Origin: Polaribacter sp. BAL334
GTDB taxonomy: Bacteria > Bacteroidota > Bacteroidia > Flavobacteriales > Flavobacteriaceae
DNA: 64,000 nucleotides
Assembly: GCF_015767435.1 (NCBI RefSeq)
Contig: NZ_JADWOV010000227.1
Span: 16,015 to 80,014 of the forward strand
Direction of reading: 5' to 3'
Each line of letters begins with the position of its first letter. The first letter of the stretch is position 1. A program made the position numbers and the translations under genes. Below, piece by piece: positions 1 to 10,312 of this stretch. A model generated the notes under the pieces. It saw nothing but the letters and a program-made list of their open reading frames with translations. It searched no databases and had not been told where the DNA came from.

Positions 1-503
1 GAAATTGCGAAAACGTCCCATAATAATGGTGAGTTAAAATTCACCCATAATGATCCAAATTGGTTTGGAATTGGCAATACCCAGAAAGCATTCCAAGGAC
101 GACCCATGTGAATAATTGGAAACAATCCTGCTTGAAAAACGGCAAAAATTGTCATGGCTTCTGCAGAACGGTTGATTGCCATTCTCCATTTTTGACGGAA
201 TAATAACAATACTGCAGAAATCAATGTTCCTGCGTGACCAATACCTACCCACCAAACGAAGTTTGTGATATCCCAAGCCCAACCAATGTTTTTGCTTAGA
301 CCCCAAACTCCAATACCTGTTCCAACTGTGTAAAAGATACATCCAAATCCCCAAAGCATTGCTGCTAAAGAAATGTAAAATGCCATGTACCAATTTTTAT
401 TTGCCTTTCCTTCAATAGGTTTTGCAATATCCTCGGTAATATCGTGATAAGTTTTATCACCTAAAATCAAAGGTTCTCTAATGGATGCTTCGTAATGAGA
501 CAT
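1..503 (-). CDS. actC: Alternative Complex III membrane subunit ActC (NrfD family), 3' part outside window
   Basis: Reading the minus strand from the ATG at 503 gives an open frame to the window edge beginning MSHYEASIREPLILGDKTYH, followed by hydrophobic helices (WYMAFYISLAAMLWGFGCIF; ITNFVWWVGIGHAGTLISAVLLLF). The WWVGIGHAGTLIS segment is typical of NrfD/PsrC-type quinol-interacting subunits. In Alternative Complex III, ActC oxidises menaquinol in the membrane and passes electrons to the Fe-S protein ActB. It lies directly downstream of actB (20-nt gap), the canonical actA-B-C order, so it is almost certainly ActC and not an unrelated NrfD. About 167 residues are visible; the stop lies beyond position 1. 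A competing open frame at 34-393 is only a shadow. Confidence 0.9.
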   Translation of the reverse strand, partial: MSHYEASIREPLILGDKTYHDITEDIAKPIEGKANKNWYMAFYISLAAMLWGFGCIFYTVGTGIGVWGLSKNIGWAWDITNFVWWVGIGHAGTLISAVLLLFRQKWRMAINRSAEAMTIFAVFQAGLFPIIHMGRPWNAFWVLPIPNQFGSLWVNFNSPLLWDVFAI

Positions 504-523
504 ATTCTATATCTTAAATTTAA

Positions 524-3500
524 TTACGCTTCGTTTGTGTTTTTTATTTTCACTTGATAGATTACATTCGGTTTTGTCTGTAAGTAATCTAACACGTTGT
601 ATGCTCTTTTATCTTTTGCTAAAGCTGCTACTTTATCTTGCTTATTGTTCACATCTCCAAAAACTAAGGCTCCTGTTGTACAAGCTGATGAACAAGCAGT
701 TTCAAATTCGTCAGTGTTTACTGCACGTCCTTCTTTTTTTGCTTTTAAAATAGTGGCTTGTGTCATTTGGATACACATAGAACATTTTTCCATAACTCCT
801 CTTGAACGCACAACAACATCTGGATTCAATACCATTTTGCCATACTCGTTGTTCATGTTAAAGTCAAACTCGTTATTATTTGCATAATTGAACCAGTTGA
901 AACGACGCACTCTGTATGGACAGTTATTAGCACAATATCTTGTTCCAACACATCTGTTGTATGTCATTTGGTTTTGTCCTTGACGACCGTGAGTAGTTGC
1001 TGCAACAGGGCAAACAGTCTCACAAGGAGCATGATTACAATGTTGGCACATCATTGGTTGGAAAGTAACTTCAGGATTTTCGGCCTCAGTTTCCAATCCT
1101 TTGTACATTTCACCTCTGCTTAAACCTTGCTTTTTTGCATCTTCTCTGGTTTTAACTTCTGAGGAATAATATCTATCAATACGCAACCAGTGCATATCTC
1201 TACCAACTCTAACTTCTCTTTTTCCTACAACTGGAACATTGTTTTCTGCATGACATGCAACCACACAAGCTCCACAACCGGTACAAGATGTTAAATCAAT
1301 TGATAAATTGAAATGATGACCTAATTCTCTATTGTGTTCATCCCACAAATCAATGGTGTTTGCCTCAACTTCTTTATGATCGTAAGAAACATAAGAAGGT
1401 TTGTTCCACCCATGATGATGGTCTTTTGGCTCAACAGTTTTGTATTCTTTTAATGAAGCAACTTTTAAAATATCATGGCGTCCAGCAATTGTTTTTTGTA
1501 CTTGTGTACAAGCAAATTGATGTGTTCCAGATACTTTTTCTATTTTAACTCCAAATTGAATATTATTGGCATTTAAATATAATGGATAGGCATTAACACC
1601 TACTTGCATTTCTTCTTTCAAACCGAAAGTTCTACCAAAACCTAATGACAATCCAACAGAACCTTTTGCTTGTCCTGGTTGAATCATTACAGGCACAGTT
1701 ACTTCTTTTCCATTAACTGTAACTTTTGCATAATCACCATCAATTGCTCCATTGTCTTTTACAGGATTTGTAAATCCTAATTGTTTGGCATCAGCCATTG
1801 ACATGGTTAAGTAATTATCCCAAGAAACTCTTGTGATTGGATCAGGGAACTCTTGCAACCAAGGATTGTTTGCTTGTTTTCCATCTCCTAAACCAGTTTT
1901 TATGTATAACTGCAACTCAAAACCTGAAGCTTTTTTTGCAGCATTTGACAATTGCATTGCTGCTTCTGTAACTGAAATTTCAGATGCAACTGTAGCAGTT
2001 GTAATTTCTCTTGTAAAGAAACCATTGTGTAAAGCAGTATTCCAAGAACCACCATTTAAGATTGTTGTGGAAGCAAATGCTTTCAAATAGTCATAATATT
2101 TTGTAGAATTTCCAGACCATCCTAACAACGTATCTTGCAATTGACGCGTACTAAATAATGGCTGAATTGTTGGTTGCATCAATCCGTAAGTAACCTCATC
2201 AAATTGAGTATCTCCCCAAGATTCTAGGAAATGTGACGTTGGCAACACATAATTTGATGCATTAACCGTTTCATTATTTTCTGTTGATAATGCAACCGTT
2301 AAAGAAACTTTTTTCAATCCGTTTGCAAATTCAGATGCATTTGGTAATGAATACAAAGGATTTACGTTATAAGAAAGTAACCCTCCAATTTTACCAGCAT
2401 TCATATCTTTCACTAACTGATTTACATCAGTTTCATTTCCTTGACGAATATTTAATGTATTATTAACATCAACGATTTCACTATTCAATGCTTTGTTGAT
2501 TGCCAAAGCAACCAATTGTGCATTTTTATCATTGATACCTGTCATAACAACTCCTTTGGAACCTGCCTTTTTCAATGCAGCTGCCATCTGTTTTACTTGT
2601 GCATCAACAGGAGTCGCTTTTGAAGGAACATTTGAACCTGTAATTTCATTGAACAAATTGATCAATCCAAAAATTTGGTCAGATGGTTTTGTCACAATTC
2701 TTTTATCTGCATTTGCGCCTGTCAAAGACATGTTGCTCTCAAACTGAACATGATATGACATGGATCCTGTTTCTGGTTTTCTACCAGCAACATATTGTTT
2801 TTCAAATCCACCATGGAAATCACCCAAAAAGTCAGCACCAAATGAAACAATAACTGAAGCTTTGTCTAAATGATATTTTGGCAACGCGCGTTTTCCGTAC
2901 ATAGCCAACATAGCATCAGCTGCTGCAGATTCAGATATTGCATCGTAAATAACATGAGTTACATTTGGATAAGCAACAATAAATTCTTGAATGATTCTTT
3001 CAGTAGAAGGACTAGCCAATGTTCCTGTTAATAAAACAACAGGTGTATTTGCGTCTTTTAATGTATTTAAAGCAGCACCAATTTCTTTATCAGCATCCGT
3101 CCAAGAAATTTTTTCTCCTGCTTTTGTAGGATTTTTTAAACGAAGTTTTTCATCATATAAAGACAAAACAGCCGCTTGAACTCTGGCACTTGTAGTTCCA
3201 TTAGCGTCTTTGTTTGGCATGATTTGGATTGGACGACCTTCACGAGTTTTTACCAAAATATTGGCAAAATCAAATCCATCAGCCATAGAAGTCGCATACC
3301 AATCTGCAACACCAGCTATAATATCATTGGGTTTTACCACATAAGGAATTGATTTTTTTACAGGTCCTTCACAAGCAGCTAATGTTGCTGCAGCAGTAGT
3401 AAAACCAACATATTTCAAGAAATCTCTTCTTGAAGTAGATGAATTTGCCAATGTTTCTTTATCTCCTAAAAATGTATCCGTTGGAATTTCCTGAACGAAT

Positions 3501-3580
3501 TCATTTTTACTTAACGTCTCAACAAAAGAACTATTTGTAAGTTCTTCAACACTTTTCCAGTATTTTTTGTCTGAAGCCAT
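524..3580 (-). CDS. actB: Alternative Complex III Fe-S/molybdopterin-fold subunit ActB
   Basis: 1018 residues. A twin-arginine-like segment (SRRDFLKYVGF, about residues 50-60) is followed by AAATLAAC. The large N-terminal two thirds match the molybdopterin-oxidoreductase fold that in ActB carries no cofactor. The C-terminal third is a ferredoxin-like domain with four cysteine clusters (CTGCGACVVAC, CQHCNHAPCETVC, a CVGTRYCANNC region and CSMC), expected to ligate one [3Fe-4S] and three [4Fe-4S] centres. ActB relays electrons from ActC to the haem protein ActA at the periplasmic face of the inner membrane. The gene sits 78 nt after actA and 20 nt before actC. Length and fusion order match ActB of other Bacteroidota. 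Confidence 0.93.
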   Translation of the reverse strand: MASDKKYWKSVEELTNSSFVETLSKNEFVQEIPTDTFLGDKETLANSSTSRRDFLKYVGFTTAAATLAACEGPVKKSIPYVVKPNDIIAGVADWYATSMADGFDFANILVKTREGRPIQIMPNKDANGTTSARVQAAVLSLYDEKLRLKNPTKAGEKISWTDADKEIGAALNTLKDANTPVVLLTGTLASPSTERIIQEFIVAYPNVTHVIYDAISESAAADAMLAMYGKRALPKYHLDKASVIVSFGADFLGDFHGGFEKQYVAGRKPETGSMSYHVQFESNMSLTGANADKRIVTKPSDQIFGLINLFNEITGSNVPSKATPVDAQVKQMAAALKKAGSKGVVMTGINDKNAQLVALAINKALNSEIVDVNNTLNIRQGNETDVNQLVKDMNAGKIGGLLSYNVNPLYSLPNASEFANGLKKVSLTVALSTENNETVNASNYVLPTSHFLESWGDTQFDEVTYGLMQPTIQPLFSTRQLQDTLLGWSGNSTKYYDYLKAFASTTILNGGSWNTALHNGFFTREITTATVASEISVTEAAMQLSNAAKKASGFELQLYIKTGLGDGKQANNPWLQEFPDPITRVSWDNYLTMSMADAKQLGFTNPVKDNGAIDGDYAKVTVNGKEVTVPVMIQPGQAKGSVGLSLGFGRTFGLKEEMQVGVNAYPLYLNANNIQFGVKIEKVSGTHQFACTQVQKTIAGRHDILKVASLKEYKTVEPKDHHHGWNKPSYVSYDHKEVEANTIDLWDEHNRELGHHFNLSIDLTSCTGCGACVVACHAENNVPVVGKREVRVGRDMHWLRIDRYYSSEVKTREDAKKQGLSRGEMYKGLETEAENPEVTFQPMMCQHCNHAPCETVCPVAATTHGRQGQNQMTYNRCVGTRYCANNCPYRVRRFNWFNYANNNEFDFNMNNEYGKMVLNPDVVVRSRGVMEKCSMCIQMTQATILKAKKEGRAVNTDEFETACSSACTTGALVFGDVNNKQDKVAALAKDKRAYNVLDYLQTKPNVIYQVKIKNTNEA

Positions 3581-3658
3581 TTATTTTTAGTTATTAGTTC
3601 TTAGATTTTAATCAATAGTTTTGATGCTATGACTAAAGGCTATTTTTTTATTGCTTGA

Positions 3659-4966
3659 TTAATAATGACATTTACCACACTCTAAACCTCCAAGTTGTGC
3701 CACTGTTACTTGACCAACATTGTATTTTTTAGCTAACTCTTTGTGTATTTTATCATAATACTCTGTGCCTTTTAAATCAACTTTCGTTTCTCTATGACAA
3801 TTGATACACCATCCCATTGTTAAAGGAGAAAATTGGTACATTTCATCCATTTCTTCAACTGGACCATGACAGTTTTGACATTCTAAACCTCCAACAGTTA
3901 CGTGTTGTGAATGGTTAAAGTAGGCAAAATCTGGTAAATTATGAATACGAATCCATTTAATTGGTTTTGTATTTCCTGTATATTCTAATGCTTCAGGATC
4001 CCAACCAGCAGCTGTATAGATTTTTGCGATTTCTTTATCCAATTCAGCTTTTCCATACGTAACTCCATCCCATTCTACCACAGTTCCCTCAGCAACTTCA
4101 GCAATGTTTTTATGACAGTTCATACATACATTTACAGATGGAATTCCAGAATGTTTACTATGCTTAGCTGATGAATGACAGTATTGACAATCAATTTTAT
4201 TATCACCTGCATGAATTTTATGTGAAAAAGCAATAGGCTGTAAAGGAGAATATCCTTGATCTACTCCAACTTTGAATAGTGTTCCAAATCCTACATATGC
4301 TCCCATTAATAAAAGGAAAATCGTAGTCATTACTTTTAAGAACGTGTTTTGTTTAACACCTTCCCAAAGTTCTTGTACATCTCTTTTTAAGTTTGATTTT
4401 GTTTCAGGAGTTGTGTTTCCTTTCAGTTCATTTACTTGTTTTAGCAAGCTAGCAATCATCAAGAAAGCAACCACAATAGCAGCAGCCAAAATGTAAATCA
4501 ACCAACTTGGAGCAGTTGAACTTCCTCCACCTGTTGCAACAACTTCTGCAGCTGCAGGATCAACTTTTGGTTTTGGATCACCAACAGTTGTATAGTACAA
4601 AATATCATCAATATTTTGATCTGTCAACTGAGGAAAAGCAGACATCGCAGAACCATTGTATTCTTCAAAAATTGCGATAGCATCTCTATCACCTGAAGCT
4701 CTTAATTCAGCATTGTTTCTAATCCATTTGAGTAACCACTCACGCTCTCTTCTTGCTTCAACACCTCCAAGAGCAGGCCCCACCAACTTTTTATCTAATT
4801 TGTGACAAGATGCACACAAAGATTTGTACAGTTTTTTACCTTCTTGTTGACGTGCTTCATCTACTTCTTGAGAATAAGAAGAAAGACTAAATGCAAAAAA
4901 CAGGATAATTGTAAAACTCTTTAGAAGAATTAGGGTTCGTTTACTGTGTAATGCTACACTTTTCAT
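3659..4966 (-). CDS. actA: Alternative Complex III multihaem cytochrome c ActA, with N-terminal monohaem domain
   Basis: 435 residues. A signal peptide/membrane anchor (about 10-32, ending SSYSQ) leads a cytochrome c-like domain with CASCH (about residues 51-55). A central transmembrane helix (WLIYILAAAIVVAFLMIASLL, about 155-177) and a second one (about 210-230) follow. The C-terminal half has five CXXCH sites: CQYCH, CMNCH, CQNCH, CINCH and a terminal CGKCH. That makes six haem-binding motifs: the five expected of ActA plus one in an extra domain with the look of a class I cytochrome c. ActA accepts electrons from ActB and hands them to a terminal oxidase partner. It is the first gene of the minus-strand act operon, with a TACTTTTG -7 element upstream. 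Confidence 0.9.
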   Translation of the reverse strand: MKSVALHSKRTLILLKSFTIILFFAFSLSSYSQEVDEARQQEGKKLYKSLCASCHKLDKKLVGPALGGVEARREREWLLKWIRNNAELRASGDRDAIAIFEEYNGSAMSAFPQLTDQNIDDILYYTTVGDPKPKVDPAAAEVVATGGGSSTAPSWLIYILAAAIVVAFLMIASLLKQVNELKGNTTPETKSNLKRDVQELWEGVKQNTFLKVMTTIFLLLMGAYVGFGTLFKVGVDQGYSPLQPIAFSHKIHAGDNKIDCQYCHSSAKHSKHSGIPSVNVCMNCHKNIAEVAEGTVVEWDGVTYGKAELDKEIAKIYTAAGWDPEALEYTGNTKPIKWIRIHNLPDFAYFNHSQHVTVGGLECQNCHGPVEEMDEMYQFSPLTMGWCINCHRETKVDLKGTEYYDKIHKELAKKYNVGQVTVAQLGGLECGKCHY

Positions 4967-5001
4967 ATTTACAAACTATTTTTAGTGTCGTGTATAAAAT
5001 G

Positions 5002-5039
5002 GTTCAAAAAAACGCTTTTTGAACAGTTGCACAAAAGTA
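5002..5039 (-). promoter_or_regulatory. Putative act operon promoter and 5' leader hairpin
   Basis: Minus-strand TACTTTTG (5039-5032) matches the Bacteroidota -7 consensus TAnnTTTG. No convincing TTG lies at the usual 19-nt spacing. The predicted transcript start is about 5025, immediately followed by a near-perfect hairpin with arms GTTCAAAAAG and CTTTTTGAAC (5024-5002). The hairpin would form the extreme 5' end of the act mRNA, where such stems can stabilise transcripts. The role is inferred. Confidence 0.45.
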
Positions 5040-5140
5040 GTACTTATTGACAAATTTTTAAAAAGGAATAGAATGTTAAACATTAATTTATAATAATTCT
5101 AAATAATCAATTTTTAAGATTATTTTAAAAAAGATGTTAT

Positions 5141-5148
5141 TACTTTTG
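5141..5148 (+). promoter_or_regulatory. -7 promoter element for the SPOR gene
   Basis: TACTTTTG matches TAnnTTTG and lies 17 nt before the ATG at 5165, an appropriate distance for a short 5' leader. No clear -33 TTG is seen. Confidence 0.5.
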
Positions 5149-5164
5149 TAGAAATTATTTTTTT

Positions 5165-5533
5165 ATGAAATATTCTTATTCTTATTGGTTTTTTGGATTG
5201 TTTTTGATACTTGGTATACATACCATTACAGCTCAAAATAACACTAATATGAGTCCTCAAATTAAAAATTTAATCGCAAAAAAGAGAGCTTTTAATAAAG
5301 ATATTGGCTTTGGATATCGTGTTCAAATATTTTATGGAGAAGAATCAAATGCTAGAAATATCCAAACAAAGTTCAATTCGAGTTATCCTGATGTGTTTAC
5401 AAAACTTACCTATGATCAGCCTTATTGGAAAGTGCAAGTGGGAAATTATAAAACAAAATTAGAAGCTGACAAAGCGTTGCTAAATTTTTCAGAAAAATTT
5501 TCAGGATTGATTGTGATTTCACTTCTCAGATAA
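5165..5533 (+). CDS. Secreted SPOR-domain protein
   Basis: 122 residues. The signal peptide (YWFFGLFLILGIHTITAQ) ends near residue 24. The remaining about 75 residues (GFGYRVQIFYGEESNARNIQTKF ... PYWKVQVGNYKTKLEADKALLNFSEKF) have the repeated GYRVQI / WKVQVGNY pattern of the SPOR fold, which in other bacteria binds denuded peptidoglycan at division sites. It is therefore a minimal single-domain periplasmic SPOR protein. It is divergent from actA and convergent with infB, sharing a terminator with the latter. The biological role in this organism is unknown. Confidence 0.8.
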   Translation: MKYSYSYWFFGLFLILGIHTITAQNNTNMSPQIKNLIAKKRAFNKDIGFGYRVQIFYGEESNARNIQTKFNSSYPDVFTKLTYDQPYWKVQVGNYKTKLEADKALLNFSEKFSGLIVISLLR

Positions 5534-5560
5534 GATTTAAAAGTTATCTCAAAAAATAAA

Positions 5561-5590
5561 AAAGCCAAAATCTCAATTGATTTTGGCTTT
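5561..5590. terminator. Bidirectional intrinsic terminator between the SPOR gene and infB
   Basis: Perfect 12-bp stem AAAGCCAAAATC / GATTTTGGCTTT with a 6-nt loop. It is followed by a T-run on the plus strand and preceded by an A-rich run on the minus-strand side, so it can serve both convergent genes. Confidence 0.85.
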
Positions 5591-5614
5591 TTTTTTATGA
5601 AGTTTAAAATACTG

Positions 5615-8464
5615 CTATAATTTCTTTTTAACAGCAAATTCTTTATATGCTTCAATTAAATCTCCTTCTTGAATATCATTGTAATTTTTGATTTGCAATC
5701 CACAATCATATCCTTTTGCAACTTCTTTTACATCGTCTTTGAAACGTTTTAAAGATGTCAAATATCCATCATGAACTACAATTCCATCTCTAATAATTCG
5801 GATTTGAGAATCTCTAAATATTTTTCCAGACATTACCATACATCCTGCAATGTTTCCAATTTTAGATATTTTATATACTTCTCTAATCTCCACATTTCCA
5901 GTAACTTCTTCTTTCATTTCAGGAGAAAGCATTCCTTCCATAGCGTCTTTCAAGTCATTGATAGCGTCATAAATAATTGAATATGTTCTGATATCTACTT
6001 CTTCTCTGTCCGCAATCATTCTTGCATTTCCTTGTGGACGAACGTTGAATCCTACAATAATTGCATCAGAAGCTGTTGCCAATAACACATCACTTTCGGT
6101 AATGGCTCCAACACCTTTGTGCAGAATATTGATTTGGATTTCTTCGGTTGATAATTTTTGGAAAGAATCTGCCAATGCTTCTACTGAACCATCCACATCT
6201 CCTTTTAAGATAATGTTCAATTCTTTGAAATCTCCTAAAGCAATTCTTCGTCCAATTTCGGCAAGAGTTAATGTTTTTTGAGTTCTTACAGATTGTTCTC
6301 TTTGCAATTGTGATCTTTTAGCTGCAATTTGTTTTGCCTCACGTTCATCATCAAAAACGACAAATTTATCACCTGCTTGTGGTGCTCCATCCAATCCTAA
6401 AACTGATACTGGCGTTGAAGGTCCTGCAGATTTTAATTTTACACCTTTGTCATCAAACATGGCTTTTACTTTTCCACTGTTTTTTCCAGCTAACAAATAA
6501 TCCCCAACTTTAAGAGTTCCTGCTTGCACTAAAATAGTGGTAACATAACCTCTTCCTTTATCCAATTGTGCTTCAACAACTGTTCCAGTAGCATTTTTAT
6601 TTGGATTGGCTTTTAATTCTAAAACTTCCGCTTCCAATAAAACTTTTTCCAATAATTCTTCAATTCCTTGTCCTGTTTTTGCTGAAATATCTTGTGATTG
6701 AATATTTCCTCCCCATTCTTCAATAAGTAAATTCATTCCCGATAATTGCGTTTTCACATTATCTGGATTTGCATTTGGTTTATCAATCTTATTAATGGCA
6801 AAAATTATAGGAACTCCAGCAGCTTGTGCGTGAGAAATGGCTTCTTTTGTTTGAGGCATTACGTCATCATCAGCAGCAACTACAATGATAACTAAATCTG
6901 TAATTTGCGCTCCACGTGCACGCATTGCAGTAAATGCTTCGTGTCCAGGTGTATCTAAAAAGGCGATTTTTTGATCTCCAACGTTTACAGCATATGCTCC
7001 AATATGTTGCGTAATTCCTCCACTTTCTCCTTCAGTAACATTCGCTTTTCTGATATAATCTAATAAGGAAGTTTTTCCATGATCTACGTGACCCATTACA
7101 GTAATAATTGGTGCACGAGTGATTAAATCCTCAGGATTATCTTCAACAGTTTCAATAGATTCTTCTACTTCTGCACCCACAAATTCTACTTTATGATCAA
7201 ACTCTTCTGCAACAATGACCAATGTTTCAGCATCTAAACGCTGATTCATGGTTACCATCATTCCTAATGACATACAAGCTGAAATGATTTGAGTTACAGG
7301 AACATCCATCATTGTGGCAACTTCACTAACCGTTACAAATTCAGTAACTTTTAGGATTTTGCTATCTAATGCCTTTGCTTCTAATTCTGCTTCGGATTGT
7401 TCTCTGTGAGCATCTCTTTTATTTCTTCTGTATTTTGCACCTTTTCCTTTAGAAGATTTTCCTTGAAGTTTTTCTAAGGTTTCTCTTACTTGCTTTTGGA
7501 TATCAGCTTCTGTTGGATCTTCCTTTTTAATAGGTGCTTGATTTCCTCTTGGCCTAAAACCTCCTCCAGGCTGTCTATTATTGCCTTGTCCACCTTGATT
7601 CGGTTGATTTGGTCTATTTCTATTATCTTGTGGTGGTCTTGTATTAACGCCAGTACCAGCAGCTGTTCCAGGTGTAGCACTAGGTTTACTGATACGTTTG
7701 CGTTTTTTTCTAGGATCCGTTGAAGCGTCTTTTTTAACTTCTGGTTTTTTCTTTTTAGGTCTTTCAAACTGTTTTAAGTCAATGGTTTGTCCAGTCATTT
7801 TTGGACCATCCAATTTCTTGTATTGAGTAATAATTGACTCAGCATTTTCGGCAGTAATTTCAGTTGGTTTTACCTCGTTTTGAATTGGCTTAATCGGTTG
7901 ATTTTCAACTTTTGGAGCTTCAGGTTTTGGAGTTTCAATTTTTGGAATTTCAACTTTAGGCTCTTCAGGCTTTTTAGTTTCCTCAACAATTACTGCTTTT
8001 TTCTCTTCTTTTTCTTGGACAACTTCGTCTTTAACAACTGGAATTTCAACAGTTTCTTTGACAGGTTTTTCGACTTCTTTTTCAACTTCGGGTTTTTTCC
8101 CCAAATTATCAATGTCGATTTTTCCAACAGTTTTAAACTCTATTCTATCTGCTTTTGCTCTTAGAATCTCTTCTTCTTTTTTAGCCTCTTCTGCTTTTTT
8201 CTTTTCTAGTTTGGCTTCAATTTCAAGACGAATTGCTTCTTTTTCTTTTCTTTTTTCCTCTCCAACTTCTTTGGATGCAGCTTTTTTGCTAGCATCTGTT
8301 TCAAAGCCATCAAGAAGGACTTGATAGGTATCTTGAGAAATTTTAGTAGTTGGTCTTGCTTCTACATCATGACCATGTTTCCCTAAATATTCTACAGCTC
8401 TGTCAAGAGAAATATTCAATTCTCTTAACACACTACTAAGTCTCATTGTTTTGTCTACAGACAT
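5615..8464 (-). CDS. infB: Translation initiation factor IF-2
   Basis: 949 residues. An N-terminal helical domain ([19 protein letters not shown]) is followed by about 300 residues of highly charged, Lys/Glu- and Pro-rich linker, then a Gly/Asn/Arg-rich stretch. The GTPase domain starts near residue 455 with [12 protein letters not shown] (G1), DTPGHEAF (G3) and NKIDK (G4). Domains II, III and the fMet-tRNA-binding C-terminal domain follow. IF-2 delivers initiator tRNA and joins ribosomal subunits. It is last in the rimP-nusA-infB operon, 63 nt after nusA. Start MSVDKT is preferred; an internal Met at residue 7 is an alternative. Confidence 0.97.
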   Translation of the reverse strand: MSVDKTMRLSSVLRELNISLDRAVEYLGKHGHDVEARPTTKISQDTYQVLLDGFETDASKKAASKEVGEEKRKEKEAIRLEIEAKLEKKKAEEAKKEEEILRAKADRIEFKTVGKIDIDNLGKKPEVEKEVEKPVKETVEIPVVKDEVVQEKEEKKAVIVEETKKPEEPKVEIPKIETPKPEAPKVENQPIKPIQNEVKPTEITAENAESIITQYKKLDGPKMTGQTIDLKQFERPKKKKPEVKKDASTDPRKKRKRISKPSATPGTAAGTGVNTRPPQDNRNRPNQPNQGGQGNNRQPGGGFRPRGNQAPIKKEDPTEADIQKQVRETLEKLQGKSSKGKGAKYRRNKRDAHREQSEAELEAKALDSKILKVTEFVTVSEVATMMDVPVTQIISACMSLGMMVTMNQRLDAETLVIVAEEFDHKVEFVGAEVEESIETVEDNPEDLITRAPIITVMGHVDHGKTSLLDYIRKANVTEGESGGITQHIGAYAVNVGDQKIAFLDTPGHEAFTAMRARGAQITDLVIIVVAADDDVMPQTKEAISHAQAAGVPIIFAINKIDKPNANPDNVKTQLSGMNLLIEEWGGNIQSQDISAKTGQGIEELLEKVLLEAEVLELKANPNKNATGTVVEAQLDKGRGYVTTILVQAGTLKVGDYLLAGKNSGKVKAMFDDKGVKLKSAGPSTPVSVLGLDGAPQAGDKFVVFDDEREAKQIAAKRSQLQREQSVRTQKTLTLAEIGRRIALGDFKELNIILKGDVDGSVEALADSFQKLSTEEIQINILHKGVGAITESDVLLATASDAIIVGFNVRPQGNARMIADREEVDIRTYSIIYDAINDLKDAMEGMLSPEMKEEVTGNVEIREVYKISKIGNIAGCMVMSGKIFRDSQIRIIRDGIVVHDGYLTSLKRFKDDVKEVAKGYDCGLQIKNYNDIQEGDLIEAYKEFAVKKKL

Positions 8465-8527
8465 ATATAATTTTTTATTCTTTAATTTTTGTAAAAATAA
8501 TCTTTTTACTTTTAATGATTTTGGAAT

Positions 8528-9781
8528 CTATTCTTCGAATTCTTCTCTTAAAATTCGTTGAACATCCAAAATAGTTTCTTCTTCTAAATCGGTTCTTTTT
8601 AACAATTCTTCCACAGAAGTTTCTAATACACTTCTTGCAGTGTCTAATCCAATATTCTTAAATTCTTGGATAATCCATCCTTCAATTTCATCAACAAACT
8701 CTGTCAATTCCACATCTTCTTCAGCTCCTTCTCTTTGAACATCAATTTCATAACCTGTCAATTCACTTGCCAATCTGATGTTTACACCACTTTTTCCAAT
8801 TGCTTTTGAAACTTCTTCTGGTTTTAAAACAACTTTTACACGTCCTTTTTTACCATTTTTTTCAGATTCGTACAATTCAATTTCCATAGAAGTCACTTTT
8901 GCAGGACTCAAAGCTCTTGCAATATACAATTGTTCGTTTTTGGTGTAATTGATTACATCAATATTTTCATTACCCAATTCGCGCACAATTCCATGAATTC
9001 TTGATCCTTTTACACCAACACAAGCTCCCACTGGATCAATTCTGTCATCATAAGAATCAACAGCTACTTTTGCTTTTTCGCCTGGAATTCTTGCAACACC
9101 TTCTACAGTAATTAATCCGTCAAAAACTTCTGGGATTTCTTGTTCAAATAATTTGGTTAAAAATACTGGTGACGTTCTTGATAAAATAATCGTAGGCTTG
9201 TTGCCTCTCAATTCAACTGATTTTACAACTCCTCTTACTGAATCTCCTTTTCTGAAAAAATCCGAACGAATTTGCTCGCTTTTTGGCAATACGATTTCAT
9301 TCCCATCATCGTCCAATAAAATAATCGCATTGTGACGAATATGATGCACTTCTGCAGTATATAATTCGCCTTCTAAATCTTTAAATTGCTTAAAAATATT
9401 GGTACTATCGTGTTCGTAAATTTTTGAAATCAAGTTTTGACGCAAAGCCAAAATAGCTCTTCTTCCTAATTGAACCAATTTTACTTCTTCAGAAACATCT
9501 TCTCCAATTTCAAAATCGGGCTCAATTTTACGAGCTTCACTCAATTCTATTTCTTCATTATCGTCTTCAGACATTCCGTCTGCAACAACCACACGATTTC
9601 TCCAGATCTCTAAATCTCCTTTGTCAGGATTGATGATGATGTCAAAGTTATCATCAGAGCCAAACTTTCGTTTTAAAGCCGCTCTAAAAACTTCTTCTAA
9701 AATAGACATCAATGTTACTCTGTCTATACTTTTGTTATCTTTAAATTCAGAAAACGATTCAATTAACGCTATATTTTCCAT
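8528..9781 (-). CDS. nusA: Transcription termination/antitermination factor NusA
   Basis: 417 residues. An N-terminal RNA-polymerase-binding domain (VTLMSILEEVFRAALKRKFG) is followed by an S1 domain (about 130-200) and tandem KH domains with VGACVGVKGSRIHGIVRELGNENIDVI and GKSGVNIRLASELTGYEIDV. The C-terminal acidic repeats of E. coli NusA (495 residues) are missing and only a short tail resembling one helical repeat remains, as is usual outside Gammaproteobacteria. The gene is 12 nt downstream of rimP and co-transcribed with it. Confidence 0.96.
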   Translation of the reverse strand: MENIALIESFSEFKDNKSIDRVTLMSILEEVFRAALKRKFGSDDNFDIIINPDKGDLEIWRNRVVVADGMSEDDNEEIELSEARKIEPDFEIGEDVSEEVKLVQLGRRAILALRQNLISKIYEHDSTNIFKQFKDLEGELYTAEVHHIRHNAIILLDDDGNEIVLPKSEQIRSDFFRKGDSVRGVVKSVELRGNKPTIILSRTSPVFLTKLFEQEIPEVFDGLITVEGVARIPGEKAKVAVDSYDDRIDPVGACVGVKGSRIHGIVRELGNENIDVINYTKNEQLYIARALSPAKVTSMEIELYESEKNGKKGRVKVVLKPEEVSKAIGKSGVNIRLASELTGYEIDVQREGAEEDVELTEFVDEIEGWIIQEFKNIGLDTARSVLETSVEELLKRTDLEEETILDVQRILREEFEE

Positions 9782-9793
9782 TACCTTATTTTC

Positions 9794-10258
9794 TTAAAAT
9801 ACAATCTTCACTTTTGCTTCTTTGATATTTTTATACTCTATTGTTGCTGTTTGTTCAACAGTCATTTTTCCTTTTCCTTCTAATTTTGGCACTCTTGCTT
9901 CCCAAACCAATACTATATTCTCTTCATTTACAGCAACCAAAGTTCCTTCAATTTCCTCTTCGTTTACTGTTTTTACATTCAATATTCTATCGATATTCTT
10001 TATATATTGTCTTTGTAGTTTTATGGGTTTTGAAATATCAGGAGTAGAAACTTCCAATGCAAAATCTTCAGCTTCTCTATCCAAATTGTGCTCCACATTT
10101 CTACTAATTCTAATACATTCACTCAATGGCACACCTTCATCACCATCAACAATTACTTTGATTTTATTCGCTTCAGAAATTGAAAGATCCACTAAAAATA
10201 GCGTTTCATTTTCCGCTAATGCCTCCTCAACTAAATATCTTACTTTGGCTTGATCCAT
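9794..10258 (-). CDS. rimP: Ribosome maturation factor RimP
   Basis: 154 residues, the normal family length. The N-terminal domain contains DLSISEANKIKVIVDGDEGV and CIRISRNVEHNLDRE, followed by FALEVSTPDISKPIKLQRQYIKNIDR, the recognisable RimP signature (EVSSPG-like in other groups). A small SH3-like C-terminal domain follows. RimP assists 30S subunit assembly. It is the first gene of the conserved rimP-nusA-infB operon and is preceded by a clear promoter and a hairpin-bearing leader. Confidence 0.95.
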   Translation of the reverse strand: MDQAKVRYLVEEALAENETLFLVDLSISEANKIKVIVDGDEGVPLSECIRISRNVEHNLDREAEDFALEVSTPDISKPIKLQRQYIKNIDRILNVKTVNEEEIEGTLVAVNEENIVLVWEARVPKLEGKGKMTVEQTATIEYKNIKEAKVKIVF

Positions 10259-10312
10259 GATTACTTTTTACTAAATACTACTAAAAAAATAATTCCTTTA
10301 GATATAAAAAGA

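Noticed and set aside
34..393. 119-codon minus-strand open frame at the left edge
   Set aside because: It overlaps the ActC frame, which has clear NrfD-like helices and starts at 503; the 119-codon frame is a shadow with no family character.
9822..10253. 143-codon plus-strand open frame opposite rimP
   Set aside because: Antisense to an intact rimP; composition reflects the complement and there is no promoter or conserved motif.
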